Made by a program: the position numbers and the translations under genes. A stretch of 64,000 bases of DNA from Atherix ibis. Taxonomy: Eukaryota; Arthropoda; Insecta; Diptera; Athericidae. The stretch lies in the NCBI GenBank assembly GCA_958298945.1, contig CATQJD010000006.1, forward strand, positions 1 through 64,000, written 5' to 3'. Positions 1 through 14,395 of the stretch are shown here, in pieces (the first letter of the stretch is position 1; each line of letters opens with the position of its first letter). The notes under the pieces were generated by a model. The model searched no databases and was not told the origin of the DNA. It saw nothing but the letters and a program-made list of their open reading frames with translations.

Positions 1-319
1 ATACTACTTCATATTACTCTTAAACATACTACTTCATATTCCTCTTAAACATACTACTTCATATTCCTCTTAAACATACTACTTCATATTCCTCTTAAAC
101 ATACTACTTCATATTCCTCTTAAACATACTACTTTATATTCCTCTTAAATATACCACTTTATTTTTATCTTAATTATACTACTTCATATTCCTTTTAAAC
201 ATACTACTTCATATTCCTCTTAAATATGCTACTTCATATTCCTCTTAAATATACTACTTCATATTCCTCTTAAACATACTACTTCATATTTTTCTTAAAC
301 ATACTACTTCATATTCCTC
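1..319. repeat. Left-edge array, homologous to the head of unit A
   Basis: The array is already in progress at base 1. Positions 1 to about 700 match about 4263-4960 at a constant offset of 4,262 bp. Shared markers are the diverged TTATTTTTAT monomer (159 and 4421), TTATATATAC (320 and 4582), AAATTCGTCT (411 and 4673) and CCTCTGAAAC (541 and 4803). The left edge is therefore a piece of the same higher-order unit that is amplified from 4582 on. Confidence 0.85.
151..178 (+). repeat. First diverged monomer (ATTTTTATCTTAATTATAC type)
   Basis: This monomer departs from the consensus at about six positions: TACCAC replaces TACTAC, the CATATTCC segment becomes TATTTTTA, and AAACATAC becomes AATTATAC. 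Versions of it recur dozens of times through the window, at HOR-specific intervals, and its sub-variants differ by region. It is the best single marker for following unit phylogeny. This first copy has the CTTTATTTTT form, shared only with copies near 3271 and 4421. Confidence 0.9.
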
Positions 320-2070
320 TTATATATACAACTTCATATTCCTCTAAAACATACTACTTAATATTCCTCTTTAACATACTACTTCATATTCCTCTTAAAC
401 ATACTACTTCAAATTCGTCTTAAACATACTACTTCATATTCATCTTAAACATACTACTTCATATGCCTCTTAAATATACTACTACATATTCCTCTTAAGC
501 ATACTACTTCATATTCCTCTTAAACATACTACTTCATATTCCTCTGAAACATACGACTTCATATTCCTCTGAAATATACTACTTCATATACCTCTTAAAC
601 ATACTACTTCTTATTCCTCTTAAACATACTACTTCATATTCCTCTAAAAAATACTACTTCATATTCCTCTTAAACATACTACTTCATATTCCTCTTAAAC
701 ATACTACTTCATATTCCTCTTAAATATACTACTTCATATTCCTCTTAAGCATACTACTTCATATTCCTCTTAAACATACTACTTCTAATTCCTCTTAAAC
801 ATACGACTTCATATTCCTCTTAAATATACCACTTCATATTCCTCTTTAGTATACTACTTCATATTCCTCTTAAATATACCACTTCATTTTGATCTTAATT
901 ATACTACTTCATATTCCTCTTAATCATACTACTTCATATTCCTCTTAAACATACTACTTCATATTCTTCTTAAAATATACTACTTCATATTCCTCTTACA
1001 CATACTAATTCATATTCCTCTTAAACATGCAACTTCATATTCCTCTTAAATATACTACTTCATATTCCTCTTACACATACTACTTCATATTCCTCTAAAA
1101 AATACTACTTCATATTCCTCTTAAACATACTACTTCATATTCCTCTTATACATACTTTTTCATATTCCTCTTAAATATACTACTTCATATTCCTCTTAAA
1201 TATACTACTTCATATTCCTCTTAAGCATATTACTTCATATTTCTCTTAAACATACTACTTCATATTCCTTTTCAATATACTACTTCATATTCCTCTAAAA
1301 CATACTACTTCATATTCCTCTTAAGCATACTACTTCTTATTCCTCTTAAACATACTACTTCATATTTCTCTTAAATATACTAATTCATATTTCTCTTAAA
1401 CATACAACTTCATATTCCTCTTAAAAATACTACTTCATATTCCTCTTACACATACTACTTCATATTCCTCTAAAAAATACTACTTCATATTCCTCTTAAA
1501 CATACTACTTCATATTCCTCTTAAACAGACTACTTCATATTCCTCTTAAATATACTACTTCATATTCCTCTTAATTATACTACTTCATATTCTTCTTAAG
1601 CATATTACTTCATATTTGTCTTAAACATACTACTCCATATTCCTCTTAAATATACTTCTTCATATTCCTCTTAAACATACTACTTCATATTCCTCTTAAA
1701 CATACTACTTCATATTCCTCTGCAACATACTACTTCATATTCCTCTTAAGCATACTACTTCATATTACTCTTAAACATACTACTTCATATTCCTCTTAAA
1801 GATGCTACTTCATATTCCTCTTAAACATACTACTTCATATTCCTCTCAAACATACTACTCCATATTCCTCTTAAACATACTAATTCATATTCCTCTTAAA
1901 TATACCACTTCATTTTTATCTTAATTATACTACTTCATATTCCTCTTAAACATACTACTTCATATTCCCCTTAAATATACTACTTCATATTCCTCTTAAA
2001 TATACTTCTTCATATTCCTCTTAAATATACTACTTCATATTCCTCTTAAACATACTACTTCATATTCCTC
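320..2070. repeat. Segment I unit 1 (1,751 bp between TTATATATAC markers)
   Basis: This stretch is bounded by the TTATATATAC markers at 320 and 2071. Its right part, from the TTTAGTATAC variant at 845, is repeated 1,376 bp later starting at 2221. It holds the 26-bp TCTTCTTAAAATATAC monomer at 965 and a diverged monomer of the CATTTTGATCTTAATT form near 887. No gene or unique sequence is present. Confidence 0.8.
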
Positions 2071-3431
2071 TTATATATACAACTTCATATTCCTCTAAAA
2101 CATACTACTTAATATTCCTCTTAAACATACTACTTCATATTCCTCTTAAACATACTACTTCATATTCCTCTTAAACATACTACTTCATATTCCTCTGAAA
2201 CATACTACTTCATATTCCTCTTTAGTATACTACTTCATATTCCTCTTAAATATACCACTTCATTTTGATCTTAATTATACTACTTCATATTCCTCTTAAA
2301 CATACTACTTCATATTCCTCTTAAACATACTACTTCATATTCTTCTTAAAATATACTACTTCATATTCCTCCATATTCCTCTTAAACATGCAACTTCATA
2401 TTCCTGTTAAATATACTACTTCATATTCCTCTTACACATACTACTTCATATTCCTCTAAAAAATACTACTTCATATTCCTCTTAAACATACTATTTCATA
2501 TTCCTCTTAAACATACTTTTTCATATTCCTCTTAAATATACTACTTCATATTCCTCTTAAATATACTACTTCATATTCCTCTTAAGCATATTACTTCATA
2601 TTTCTCTTAAACATACTACTTCATATTCCTTTTCAATATACTACTTCATATTCCTCTAAAACATACTACTTCATATTCCTCTTAAACATACTACTTCTTA
2701 TTCCTCTTAAACATACTACTTCATATTTCTCTTAAATATACTAATTCATATTCCTCTTAAACATACAACTTCATATTCCTCTTAAAAATACTACTTCATA
2801 TTCCTCTTACACATACTACTTCATATTCCTCTAAAAAATACTACTTCATATTCCTCTTAAACATACTACTTCATATTCCTCTTAAACAGACTACTTCATA
2901 TTCCTGTTAAATATACTACTTCATATTCCTCTTAATTATACTACTTCATATTCTTCGTAAGCATATTACTTCATATTTCTCTTAAACATACTACTTCATA
3001 TTCCTCTTAAATATACTACTTCATATTCCTCTCAAACATACTACCTCATATTCCTGTTAAACATACTACTTCATATTCCTCTGAAACATACTACTTCATA
3101 TTCCTCTTAAACATACTACTTCATATTACTCTTAAACATACTACTTCATATTCCTTTTAAACATACTACTTCATATTCCTCTTAAACATACTACTTCATA
3201 TTCCTCTTAAACATACTACTTCATATTCCTCTTAAACATACTACTTTATATTCCTCTTAAATATACCACTTTATTTTTATCTTAATTATACTACTTTATA
3301 TTCCTCTTAGACATACTACTTCATATTCCCCTTAAATATGCTACTTCATATTCCTCTTAAATATACTACTTCATATTCCTCTTAAATATACTACTTCCTA
3401 TTCCTCTTAAACATACTACTTCATATTCCTC
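2071..3431. repeat. Segment I unit 2 (1,361 bp)
   Basis: Bounded by TTATATATAC at 2071 and 3432. From 2221 it matches the previous unit, first at an offset of 1,376 bp (TTTAGTATAC 845 and 2221; TCTTCTTAAAA 965 and 2341). After the truncated monomer near 2362 the offset is 1,361 bp (CATGCAAC 1026 and 2387; CCTTTTCAAT 1269 and 2630; TACCACTT near 1905 and 3266). The 15-bp change is explained by one internal deletion. Confidence 0.85.
2362..2371 (+). repeat. Truncated 10-bp monomer (15-bp deletion)
   Basis: Two CATATTCCTC segments start only 10 bp apart (2362 and 2372). The matching place in the upstream unit, 996-1010, holds 15 further bases beginning TTACACAT. Removing exactly those 15 bases reproduces this copy, so it is a clean 15-bp deletion. 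It shifts the 25-bp phase for the rest of the window and is one of the few length changes in segment I that is not a whole monomer. Confidence 0.9.
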
Positions 3432-4581
3432 TTATATATACAACTTCATATTCCTCTAAAACATACTACTTAATATTCCTCTTTAACATACTACTTCATA
3501 TTCCTCTTAAACATACTACTTCAAATTCCTCTTAAGCATAATACTTCATATTCCTCTTAAACATACTACTTCATATTCCTCTTAAATATACTACTTCATA
3601 TTCCTCTTAAGCATACTACTTCATATTCCTCTTAAACATACAACTTCATATTCCTCTGAAACAAACGACTTCATATTCCTCTGAAATATACTACTTCATA
3701 TTCCTCTTAAATATACTACTTCATATTCCTCTTAAGCATATTACTTCATATTTCTCTTAAACATACTACTTCATATTCCTTTTAAATATACTACTTCATA
3801 TTCCTCTAAAACATACTACTTCATATTCCTCTTAAACATACTACTTCTTATTCCTCTTAAACATACTACTTCATATTTCTCTTAAATATACTAATTCATA
3901 TTCCTCTTAAACATACAACTTCATATTCCTCTTAAAAATACTGCTTCATATTCCTCTTACACATACTACTTCATATTCCTCTAAAAAATACTACTTCATA
4001 TTCCTCTTAAACATACTACTTCATATTCCTCTTAAACATACTACTTCATATTCCTCTTAAATATACTACTTCATATTCCTCTTAAATATACTACTTCATA
4101 TTCTTCTTAAGCATATAACTTCATATTTCTCTTCAACATACTACTTCATAGTCCTCTTAAATATACTACTTCATATTCCTCTTAAACATACTACTTCATA
4201 TTCCTGTTAAACATACTACTTCATATTCCTCTGAAACATACTACTTCATATTCCTCTTAAACATACTACTTCATATTACTCTTAAACATACTACTTCATA
4301 TTCCTCTTAAACATACTACTTCATATTCCTCTTAAACATACTACTTTATATTCCTCTTAAACATACTACTTCATATTCCTCTTAAACATACTACTTTATA
4401 TTCCTCTTAAATATACCATTTTATTTTTATCTTAATTATACTACTTCATATTCCTTTTAAACATACTACTTCATATTCCTCTTAAATATGCTACTTCATA
4501 TTCCTCTTAAATATACTACTTCATATTCCTCTTAAACATGCTACTTCATATTTTTCTTAAACATACTACTTCATATTCCTC
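3432..4581. repeat. Segment I unit 3 (1,150 bp, 46 monomers)
   Basis: Bounded by TTATATATAC at 3432 and 4582. It is an in-register repeat of earlier material at an offset of 1,150 bp: CTTAAGCATA at 2581 and 3731, and the diverged TTATTTTTAT monomer at 3271 and 4421. It is shorter than the unit before it by 211 bp. It ends where the regular A-unit series begins. Confidence 0.8.
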
Positions 4582-6007
4582 TTATATATACAACTTCATA
4601 TTCCTCTAAAACATACTACTTAATATTCCTCTTTAACATACTACTTCATATTCCTCTTAAACATACTACTTCAAATTCGTCTTAAACATACTACTTCATA
4701 TTCCTCTTAAACATACTACTTCATATTCCTCTTAAATATACTACTTCATATTCCTCTTAAGCATACTACTTCATATTCCTCTTAAACATACTACTTCATA
4801 TTCCTCTGAAACATACGACTTCATATTCCTCTGAAATATACTACTTCATATTCCTCTTAAACATACTACTTCTTATTCCTCTTAAACATACTACTTCATA
4901 TTCCTCTAAAAAATACTACTTCATATTCCTCTTAAAAATACTACTTCATATTCCTCTTAAACATACTACTTCATATTGCTCTTAAATCTACTACTTCATA
5001 TTCCTCTTAAATATACTACGTCATATTCCTCTTAAGCATATTACTTCATATTTTTCTTAAACACACTACTTCATATTCCTCTTAAATATACTACTTCATA
5101 TTCCTCTAAAAACATACTACTTCATATTCCTCTTAAACATACTACTTCATATTCCTCTGCAACATACTACTTCATATTCCTCTTAAACATACTACTTCAT
5201 ATTACTCTTATACATACTACTTCATATTCCTCTTAAGCATACTACTTCATATTCCTCTTAAATATACCACTTCATTTTTATCTTATTTATACTACTTCAT
5301 ATTCCTCTTAAACATACTACTTCATATTCCCCTTAAATATACTACATCATATTCCTCTTAAATATACTTCTTCATATTCCTCTTAAATATACTACTTCAT
5401 ATTCCTCTTAAACATACTACTTCATATTCCTCTTTTATATACAACTTCATATGCCTCTAAAACATACTACTTAATATTCCTCTTAAACATACTACTTCAT
5501 ATTCCTCTTAAACATACTACTTCATATTCCTCTTAAACATACTACTTCATTTTCCTCTTAAACATACTACTTCATATTCCTCTTAAATATACTACTTCAT
5601 ATTCCGCTTAAGCATACTACTTTATATTCCTTTTAAACATGCTACTTCAAATTCCTCTTAAACATACGACTTCATATTCCTCTTAAATATACTACTCCAT
5701 AATCCTCTTTAGTATACTACTTCATATTCCTCTTAAACATACTACTTAATATTCCTCTTAAATATATTTCTTCACATTTCTCTTAAAAAAACTACTTCAT
5801 ATTCCTCTTAAACATAATACTTCATATTCCTCTTAAACATACTACTTCATATTCCTCTTAAACATACTACTTCATATTACTCTTAAACATACTACTTCAT
5901 ATTCCTCTTAAACATACAACTTCATATTCCCCTTAAACATACTTCTTCATATTCCTCTTAAATATACTACTTCATATTCCTCTTAAACATACTACTTCAT
6001 ATTCCTC
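4582..6007. repeat. HOR unit A, copy 1 (1,426 bp, 57 monomers)
   Basis: First copy of the A unit. Its length of 1,426 bp is 57 monomers, one of them a 26-mer reading CTCTAAAAACATAC (at 5105). Internal order: AAATTCGTCT (4673), CTCTGAAACATACGAC, CTTCTTATT, CTCTAAAAAATAC, TTGCTCTTAAATC, the 26-mer, CTCTGCAAC, the diverged CATTTTTATCTTATTTATAC monomer, CATATGCC, TCCGCTTAAG, CCATAATCC, TTTAGTATAC, and a CCCCTTAAACATACTTC end. The same order is seen in the other A copies. Confidence 0.9.
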
Positions 6008-8433
6008 TTATATATACAACTTCATATTCCTCTAAAACATACTACTTAATATTCCTCTTTAACATACTACTTCATATTCCTCTTAAACATACTACTTCAA
6101 ATTCGTCTTAAACATACTACTTCATATTCCTCTTAAACATACTACTTCATATTCCTCTTAAATATACTACTTCATATTCCTCTTAAGCATACTACTTCAT
6201 ATTCCTCTTAAACATACTACTTCATATTCCTCTGAAACATACGACTTCATATTCCTCTGAAATATACTACTTCATATTCCTCTTAAACATACTACTTCTT
6301 ATTCCTCTTAAACATACTACTTCATATTCCTCTAAAAAATACTACTTCATATTCCTCTTAAAAATACTACTTCATATTCCTCTTAAACATACTACTTCAT
6401 ATTGCTCTTAAATCTACTACTTCATATTCCTCTTAAATATACTACTTCATATTCCTCTTAAGCATATTACTTCATATTTTTCTTAAACACACTACTTCAT
6501 ATTCCTCTTAAATATACTACTTCATATTCCTCTAAAAACATACTACTTCATATTCCTCTTAAACATACTACTTCATATTCCTCTGCAACATACTACTTCA
6601 TATTCCTCTTAAAAATACTACTTCATATTACTCTTATACATACTACTTCATATTCCTCTTAAGCATACTACTTCATATTCCTCTTAAATATACCACTTCA
6701 TTTTTATCTTATTTATACTACTTCATATTCCTCTTAAACATACTACTTCATATTCCCCTTAAATATACTACATCATATTCCTCTTAAATATACTTCTTCA
6801 TATTCCTCTTAAATATACTACTTCATATTCCTCTTAAACATACTACTTCATATTCCTCTTATATATACAACTTCATATGCCTCTAAAACATACTACTTAA
6901 TATTCCTCTTAAACATACTACTTCATATTCCTCTTAAACATACTACTTCATATTCCTCTTAAACATACTACTTCATTTTCCTCTTAAACATACTACTTCA
7001 TATTCCTCTTAAATATACTACTTCATATTCCGCTTAAGCATACTACTTTATATTCCTTTTAAACATGCTACTTCTAATTCCTCTTAAACATACGACTTCA
7101 TATTCCTCTTAAATATACTACTCCATAATCCTCTTTAGTATACTACTTCATATTCCTCTTAAACATACTACTTCATATTCCTCTTAAATATATTTCTTCA
7201 CATTTCTCTTAAAAAAACTACTTCATATTCCTCTTAAACATAATACTTCATATTCCTCTTAAACATACTACTTCATATTCCTCTTAAACATACTACTTCA
7301 TATTACTCTTAAACATACTACTTCATATTCCTCTTAAACATACAACTTCATATTCCCCTTAAACATACTACTTCATATCCCTCTTAAACACACTACTTCA
7401 TATTCCTCTTAAACATATTACTTCATATTCCTCTTAAATATACTACCTCAATTTCACCTTAAATATACTACTTCATATTCCTCTTAAACATACTGCTTCA
7501 TATTCCTCTTAAATATACTACTTCATATTCCTCTTCAATATACTACTTCATATTCCTCTTTAATATACTATTTCATATTCCTCTTAAACATAATACTTCA
7601 TATTCCTCTTAAATATACTACTTCATATTCCTCTTAAATATACTACTTCATATTTCTCTTAAATATACTACTTCATATTTTTCTCAAATATACTACTTCA
7701 TATTCCTCTTAAACATACTACTTCATATTCCTCATAAATATACTACTTCATATTCCGCTTAAACATACTACTTCATATTCCTCTTAAATATACTCCTTCA
7801 TATTCCTCTTCAATATACTACTTCATAATCCTCTTAAATATACTATTTCATATTCCTCTTAAACATAATACTTCATATTCCTCTTAAACATACTGCTTCA
7901 TATTCCTCTTAAATATACTACTTCATATTCCTCTTCAATATACTACTTCATATTCCTCTTTAATATACTATTTCATATTCCTCTTAAACATAATACTTCA
8001 TATTCCTCTTAAATATACTACTCCATATTCCTCTTAAATATACTACTTCATATTTCTCTTAAATATACTACTTCATATTTTTCTCAAATATACTACTTCA
8101 TATTCCTCTTAAACATCTTACTTCATATTCCTCATAAATATACTACTTCATATTCCGCTTAAACATACTACTTCATATTCCTCTTAAATATACTACTTCA
8201 TTATCCTCTTCAATATACTACTTCATAATCCTCTTAAATATACTATTTCATATTCCTCTTAAACATAATACTTCATATTCCTCTTAAATATACTACTTCA
8301 TATTCCTCTTAAATATACTACTTCATATTTCTCTTAAATATACTACTTCATATTCCTCTTAAATATACTACTTCATATTCCTCTTCAACATGCTACTTCA
8401 TATTTTTCTTAAACATACTACTTCATATTCCTC
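6008..8433. repeat. HOR unit A copy 2 plus B module (2,426 bp)
   Basis: The A unit is repeated 1,426 bp after copy 1 (AAATTCG 4673 and 6099; CTCTAAAAAC 5105 and 6531). Near 7380 it leads not into another A unit but into the B module, which begins with CTTAAACACACTAC and AATTTCACCTT. A-A-B together is 3,852 bp, and this super-unit is repeated directly downstream. The last bases of the A copies differ (TACTTCTTC before another A, TACTACTTC before B), so the junctions themselves are heritable markers. Confidence 0.88.
7491..8290. repeat. B module, copy 1: 400-bp (16-monomer) inner tandem repeat
   Basis: The marker TACTGCTTCA occurs at 7491 and 7891, exactly 400 bp apart, and the sixteen monomers after each follow the same variant order: CTTCAATATAC, CTTTAATATACTATTTC, AAACATAATAC, TATTTTTCTCAAATA, CTCATAAATA, TTCCGCTTAAAC and CATAATCC. 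This is a nested repeat inside B, giving three levels of periodicity here (25, 400 and 3,852 bp). Confidence 0.88.
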
Positions 8434-9859
8434 TTATATATACAACTTCATATTCCTCTAAAACATACTACTTAATATTCCTCTTTAACATACTACTTCA
8501 TATTCCTCTTAAACATACTACTTCAAATTCGTCTTAAACATACTACTTCATATTCCTCTTAAACATACTACTTCATATTCCTCTTAAATATACTACTTCA
8601 TATTCCTCTTAAGCATACTACTTCATATTCCTCTTAAACATACTACTTCATATTCCTCTGAAACATACGACTTCATATTCCTCTGAAATATACTACTTCA
8701 TATTCCTCTTAAACATACTACTTCTTATTCCTCTTAAACATACTACTTCATATTCCTCTAAAAAATACTACTTCATATTCCTCTTAAAAATACTACTTCA
8801 TATTCCTCTTAAACATACTACTTCATATTGCTCTTAAATCTACTACTTCATATTCCTCTTAAATATACTACTTCATATTCCTCTTAAGCATATTACTTCA
8901 TATTTTTCTTAAACACACTACTTCATATTCCTCGTAAATATACTACTTCATATTCCTCTAAAAACATACTACTTCATATTCCTCTTAAACATACTACTTC
9001 ATATTCCTCTGCAACATACTACTTCATATTCCTCTTAAACATACTACTTCATATTACTCTTATACCTACTACTTCATATTCCTCTTAAGCATACTACTTC
9101 ATATTCCTCTTAAATATACCACTTCATTTTTATCTTATTTATACTACTTCAAATTCCTCTTAAACATACTACTTCATATTCCCCTTAAATATACTACATC
9201 ATATTCCTCTTAAATATACTTCTTCATATTCCTCTTAAATATACTACTTCATATTCCTCTTAAACATACTACTTCATATTCCTCTTATATATACAACTTC
9301 ATATGCCTCTAAAACATACTACTTAATATTCCTCTTAAACATACTACTTCATATTCCTCTTAAACATACTACTTCATATTCCTCTTAAACATACTACTTC
9401 ATTTTCCTCTTAAACATACTACTTCATATTCCTCTTAAATATACTACTTCATATTCCGCTTAAGCATACTACTTTATATTCCTTTTAAACATGCTACTTC
9501 TAATTCCTCTTAAACATACGACTTCATATTCCTCTTAAATATACTACTCCATAATCCTCTTTAGTATACTACTTCATATTCCTCTTAAACATACTACTTA
9601 ATATTCCTCTTAAATATATTTCTTCACATTTCTCTTAAAAAAACTACTTCATATTCCTCTTAAACATAATACTTCATATTCCTCTTAAACATACTACTTC
9701 ATATTCCTCTTAAACATACTACTTCATATTACTCTTAAACATACTACTTCATATTCCTCTTAAACATACAACTTCATATTCCCCTTAAACATACTTCTTC
9801 ATATTCCTCTTAAATATACTACTTCATATTCCTCTTAAACATACTACTTCATATTCCTC
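8434..9859. repeat. HOR unit A, copy 3 (1,426 bp)
   Basis: Starts the second A-A-B super-unit, 3,852 bp after copy 1 (TTATATATAC 4582 and 8434; AAATTCG 4673 and 8525; CTCTAAAAAC 5105 and 8957). Variant order is the same as in the first super-unit, with only scattered single-base differences visible, for example CTCGTAAATA near 8931 for CTCTTAAATA. It ends with the A-type junction CCCCTTAAACATACTTC. Confidence 0.9.
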
Positions 9860-12260
9860 TTATATATACAACTTCATATTCCTCTAAAACATACTACTTA
9901 ATATTCCTCTTTAACATACTACTTCATATTCCTCTTAAACATACTACTTCAAATTCGTCTTAAACATACTACTTCATATTCCTCTTAAACATACTACTTC
10001 ATATTCCTCTTAAATATACTACTTCATATTCCTCTTAAGCATACTACTTCATATTCCTCTTAAACATACTACTTCATATTCCTCTGAAACATACGACTTC
10101 ATATTCCTCTGAAATATACTACTTCATATTCCTCTTAAACATACTACTTCTTATTCCTCTTAAACATACTACTTCATATTCCTCTAAAAAATACTACTTC
10201 ATATTCCTCTTAAAAATACTACTTCATATTCCTCTTAAACATACTACTTCATATTGCTCTTAAATCTACTACTTCATATTCCTCTTAAATATACTACTTC
10301 ATATTCCTCTTAAGCATATTACTTCATATTTTTCTTAAACACACTACTTCATATTCCTCTTAAATATACTACTTCATATTCCTCTAAAAACATACTACTT
10401 CATATTCCTCTTAAACATACTACTTCATATTCCTCTGCAACATACTACTTCATATTCCTCTTAAACATACTGCTTCATATTACTCTTATACATACTACTT
10501 CATATTCCTCTTAAGCATACTACTTCATATTCCTCTTAAATATACCACTTCATTTTTATCTTATTTATACTACTTCATATTCCTCTTAAACATACTACTT
10601 CATATTCCCCTTAAATATACTACATCATATTCCTCTTAAATATACTTCTTCATATTCCTCTTAAATATACTACTTCATATTCCTCTTAAACATACTACTT
10701 CATATTCCTCTTATATATACAACTTCATATGCCTCTAAAACATACTACTTAATATTCCTCTTAAACATACTACTTCATATTCCTCTTAAACATACTACTT
10801 CATATTCCTCTTAAACATACTACTTCATTTTCCTCTTAAACATACTACTTCATATTCCTCTTAAATATACTACTTCATATTCCGCTTAAGCATACTACTT
10901 TATATTCCTTTTAAACATGCTACTTCTAATTCCTCTTAAACATACGACTTCATATTCCTCTTAAATATACTACTCCATAATCCTCTTTAGTATACTACTT
11001 CATATTCCTCTTAAACATACTACTTCATATTCCTCTTAAATATATTTCTTCACATTTCTCTTAAAAAAACTACTTCATATTCCTCTTAAACATAATACTT
11101 CATATTCCTCTTAAACATACTACTTCATATTCCTCTTAAACATACTACTTCATATTACTCTTAAACATACTACTTCATATTCCTCTTAAACATACAACTT
11201 CATATTCCCCTTAAACATACTACTTCATATTCCTCTTAAACACACTACTTCATATTCCTCTTAAACATATTACTTCATATTCCTCTTAAATATACTACCT
11301 CAATTTCACCTTAAATATACTACTTCATATTCCTCTTAAACATACTGCTTCATATTCCTCTTAAATATACTACTTCATATTCCTCTTCAATATACTACTT
11401 CATATTCCTCTTTAATATACTATTTCATATTCCTCTTAAACATAATACTTCATATTCCTCTTAAATATACTACTTCATATTCCTCTTAAATATACTACTT
11501 CATATTTCTCTTAAATATACTACTTCATATTTTTCTCAAATATACTACTTCATATTCCTCTTAAACATACTACTTCATATTCCTCATAAATATACTACTT
11601 CATATTCCGCTTAAACATACTACTTCATATTCCTCTTAAATATACTCCTTCATATTCCTCTTCAATATACTACTTCATAATCCTCTTAAATATACTATTT
11701 CATATTCCTCTTAAACATAATACTTCATATTCCTCTTAAACATACTGCTTCATATTCCTCTTAAATATACTACTTCATATTCCTCTTCAATATACTACTT
11801 CATATTCCTCTTTAATATACTATTTCATATTCCTCTTAAACATAATACTTCATATTCCTCTTAAATATACTACTTCATATTCCTCTTAAATATACTACTT
11901 CATATTTCTCTTAAATATACTACTTCATATTTTTCTCAAATATACTACTTCATATTCCTCTTAAACATACTACTTCATATTCCTCATAAATATACTACTT
12001 CATATTCCGCTTAAACATACTACTTCATATTCCTCTTAAATATACTACTTCATTATCCTCTTCAATATACTACTTCATAATCCTCTTAAATATACTATTT
12101 CATATTCCTCTTAAACATAATACTTCATATTCCTCTTAAATATACTACTTCATATTCCTCTTAAATATACTACTTCATATTTCTCTTAAATATACTACTT
12201 CATATTCCTCTTAAACATGCTACTTCATATTTTTCTTAAACATACTACTTCATATTCCTC
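9860..12260. repeat. HOR unit A copy 4 plus B module (2,401 bp)
   Basis: Second A-B half of super-unit 2. A markers lie at the expected 1,426-bp step (AAATTCG 9951, CTCTAAAAAC 10383). The B module carries TACTGCTT at 11343 and 11743, again 400 bp apart. The whole is 25 bp shorter than its counterpart at 6008-8433. One monomer is missing near 12200, where AAATATAC is followed directly by the CATGCTAC monomer. Confidence 0.9.
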
Positions 12261-14395
12261 TTATATATACAACTTCATATTCCTCTAAAACATACTACTT
12301 AATATTCCTCTTTAACATACTACTTCATATTCCTCTTAAACATACTACTTCAAATTCGTCTTAAACATACTACTTCATATTCCTCTTAAACATACTACTT
12401 CATATTCCTCTTAAATATACTACTTCATATTCCTCTTAAGCATACTACTTCATATTCCTCTTAAACATACTACTTCATATTCCTCTGAAACATACGACTT
12501 CATATTCCTCTGAAATATACTACTTCATATTCCTCTTAAACATACTACTTCTTATTCCTCTTAAACATACTACTTCATATTCCTCTTAAAAATACTACTT
12601 CATATTCCTCTTAAAAATACTACTTCATATTCCTCTTAAACATACTACTTCATATTGCTCTTAAATCTACTACTTCATATTCCTCTTAAATATATTACTT
12701 CATATTCCTCTTAAGCATATTACTTCATATTTTTCTTAAACACACTACTTCATATTCCTCTTAAATATACTACTTCATATTCCTCTAAAAACATACTACT
12801 TCATATTCCTCTTAAACATACTACTTCATATTCCTCTGCAACATACTACTTCATATTCCTCTTAAACATACTACTTCATATTACTCTTATACATACTACT
12901 TCATATTCCTCTTAAGCATACTACTTCATATTCCTCTTAAATATACCACTTCATTTTTATCTTATTTATACTACTTCATATTCCTCTTAAACATACTACT
13001 TCATATTCCCCTTAAATATACTACATCATATTCCTCTTAAATATACTTCTTCATATTCCTCTTAAATATACTACTTCATATTCCTCTTAAACATACTACT
13101 TCATATTCCTCTTATATATACAACTTCATATGCCTCTAAAACATACTACTTAATATTTCTCTTAAACATACTACTTCATATTCCTCTTAAACATACTACT
13201 TCATTTTCCTCTTAAACATACTACTTCATATTCCTCTTAAATATACTACTTCATATTCCGCTTAAGCATACTACTTTATATTCCTTTTAAACATGCTACT
13301 TCTAATTCCTCTTAAACATACGACTTCATATTCCTCTTAAATATACTACTTCATAATCCTCTTTAGTATACTACTTCATATTCCTCTTAAACATACTACT
13401 TCATATTCCTCTTAAATATATTTCTTCATATTTCTCTTAAAAAAACTACTTCATATTCCTCTTAAACATAATACTTCATATTCCTCTTAAACATACTACT
13501 TCATATTCCTCTTAAACATACTACTTCATATTACTCTTAAACATACTACTTCATATTCCTCTTAAACATACAACTTCATATTCCCCTTAAACATACTACT
13601 TCATATTCCTCTTAAACACACTACTTCATATTCCTCTTAAACATATTACTTCATATTCCTCTTAAATATACTACCTCAATTTCACCTTAAATATACTACT
13701 TCATATTCCTCTTAAACATACTGCTTCATATTCCTCTTAAATATACTACTTCATATTCCTCTTCAATATACTACTTCATATTCCTCTTTAATATACTATT
13801 TCATATTCCTCTTAAACATAATACTTCATATTCCTCTTAAATATACTACTTCATATTCCTCTTAAATATACTACTTCACATTTCTCTTAAATATACTACT
13901 TCATATTTTTCTCAAATATACTACTTCATATTCCTCTTAAACATACTACTTCATATTCCTCATAAATATACTACTTCATATTCCGCTTAAACATACTACT
14001 TCATATTCCTCTTAAATATACTACTTCATATTCCTCTTCAATATACTACTTCATAATCCTCTTAAATATACTATTTCATATTCCTCTTAAACATAATACT
14101 TCATATTCCTCTTAAACATACTGCTTCATATTCCTCTTAAATATACTACTTCATATTCCTCTTCAATATACTACTTCATATTCCTCTTTAATATACTATT
14201 TCATATTCCTCTTAAACAAAATACTTCATATTCCTCTTAAATATACTATTTCATATTCCTCTTAAATATACTACTTCATATTTCTCTTAAATATACTACT
14301 TCATATTTTTCTCAAATATACTACTTCATATTCCTCTTAAACATACTACTTCATATTCCTCATAAATATACTACTTCATATTCCGCTTAAACATA
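12261..14395. repeat. Third, shortened super-unit: single A plus B
   Basis: A-unit markers reappear (AAATTCG 12352, CTCTAAAAAC 12784), but only one A copy is present before B (TACTGC at 13719 and 14119, 400 bp apart). Its A end has the TACTACTTC junction used before B. The simplest reading is that one whole A unit, or an equivalent in-register segment, was lost by exchange between neighbouring A copies. One further monomer is missing near 13180. Confidence 0.85.

Noticed and set aside
320..330. TATA box at the TTATATATAC variants
   Set aside because: It is a recurrent point-variant monomer inside satellite DNA, with no gene, initiator or other promoter element near any copy.
2362..2385. Possible insertion of foreign sequence at the odd CCTCCATATTCC joint
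   Set aside because: Comparison with 990-1030 shows it is a plain 15-bp deletion within one monomer; no new sequence is present.
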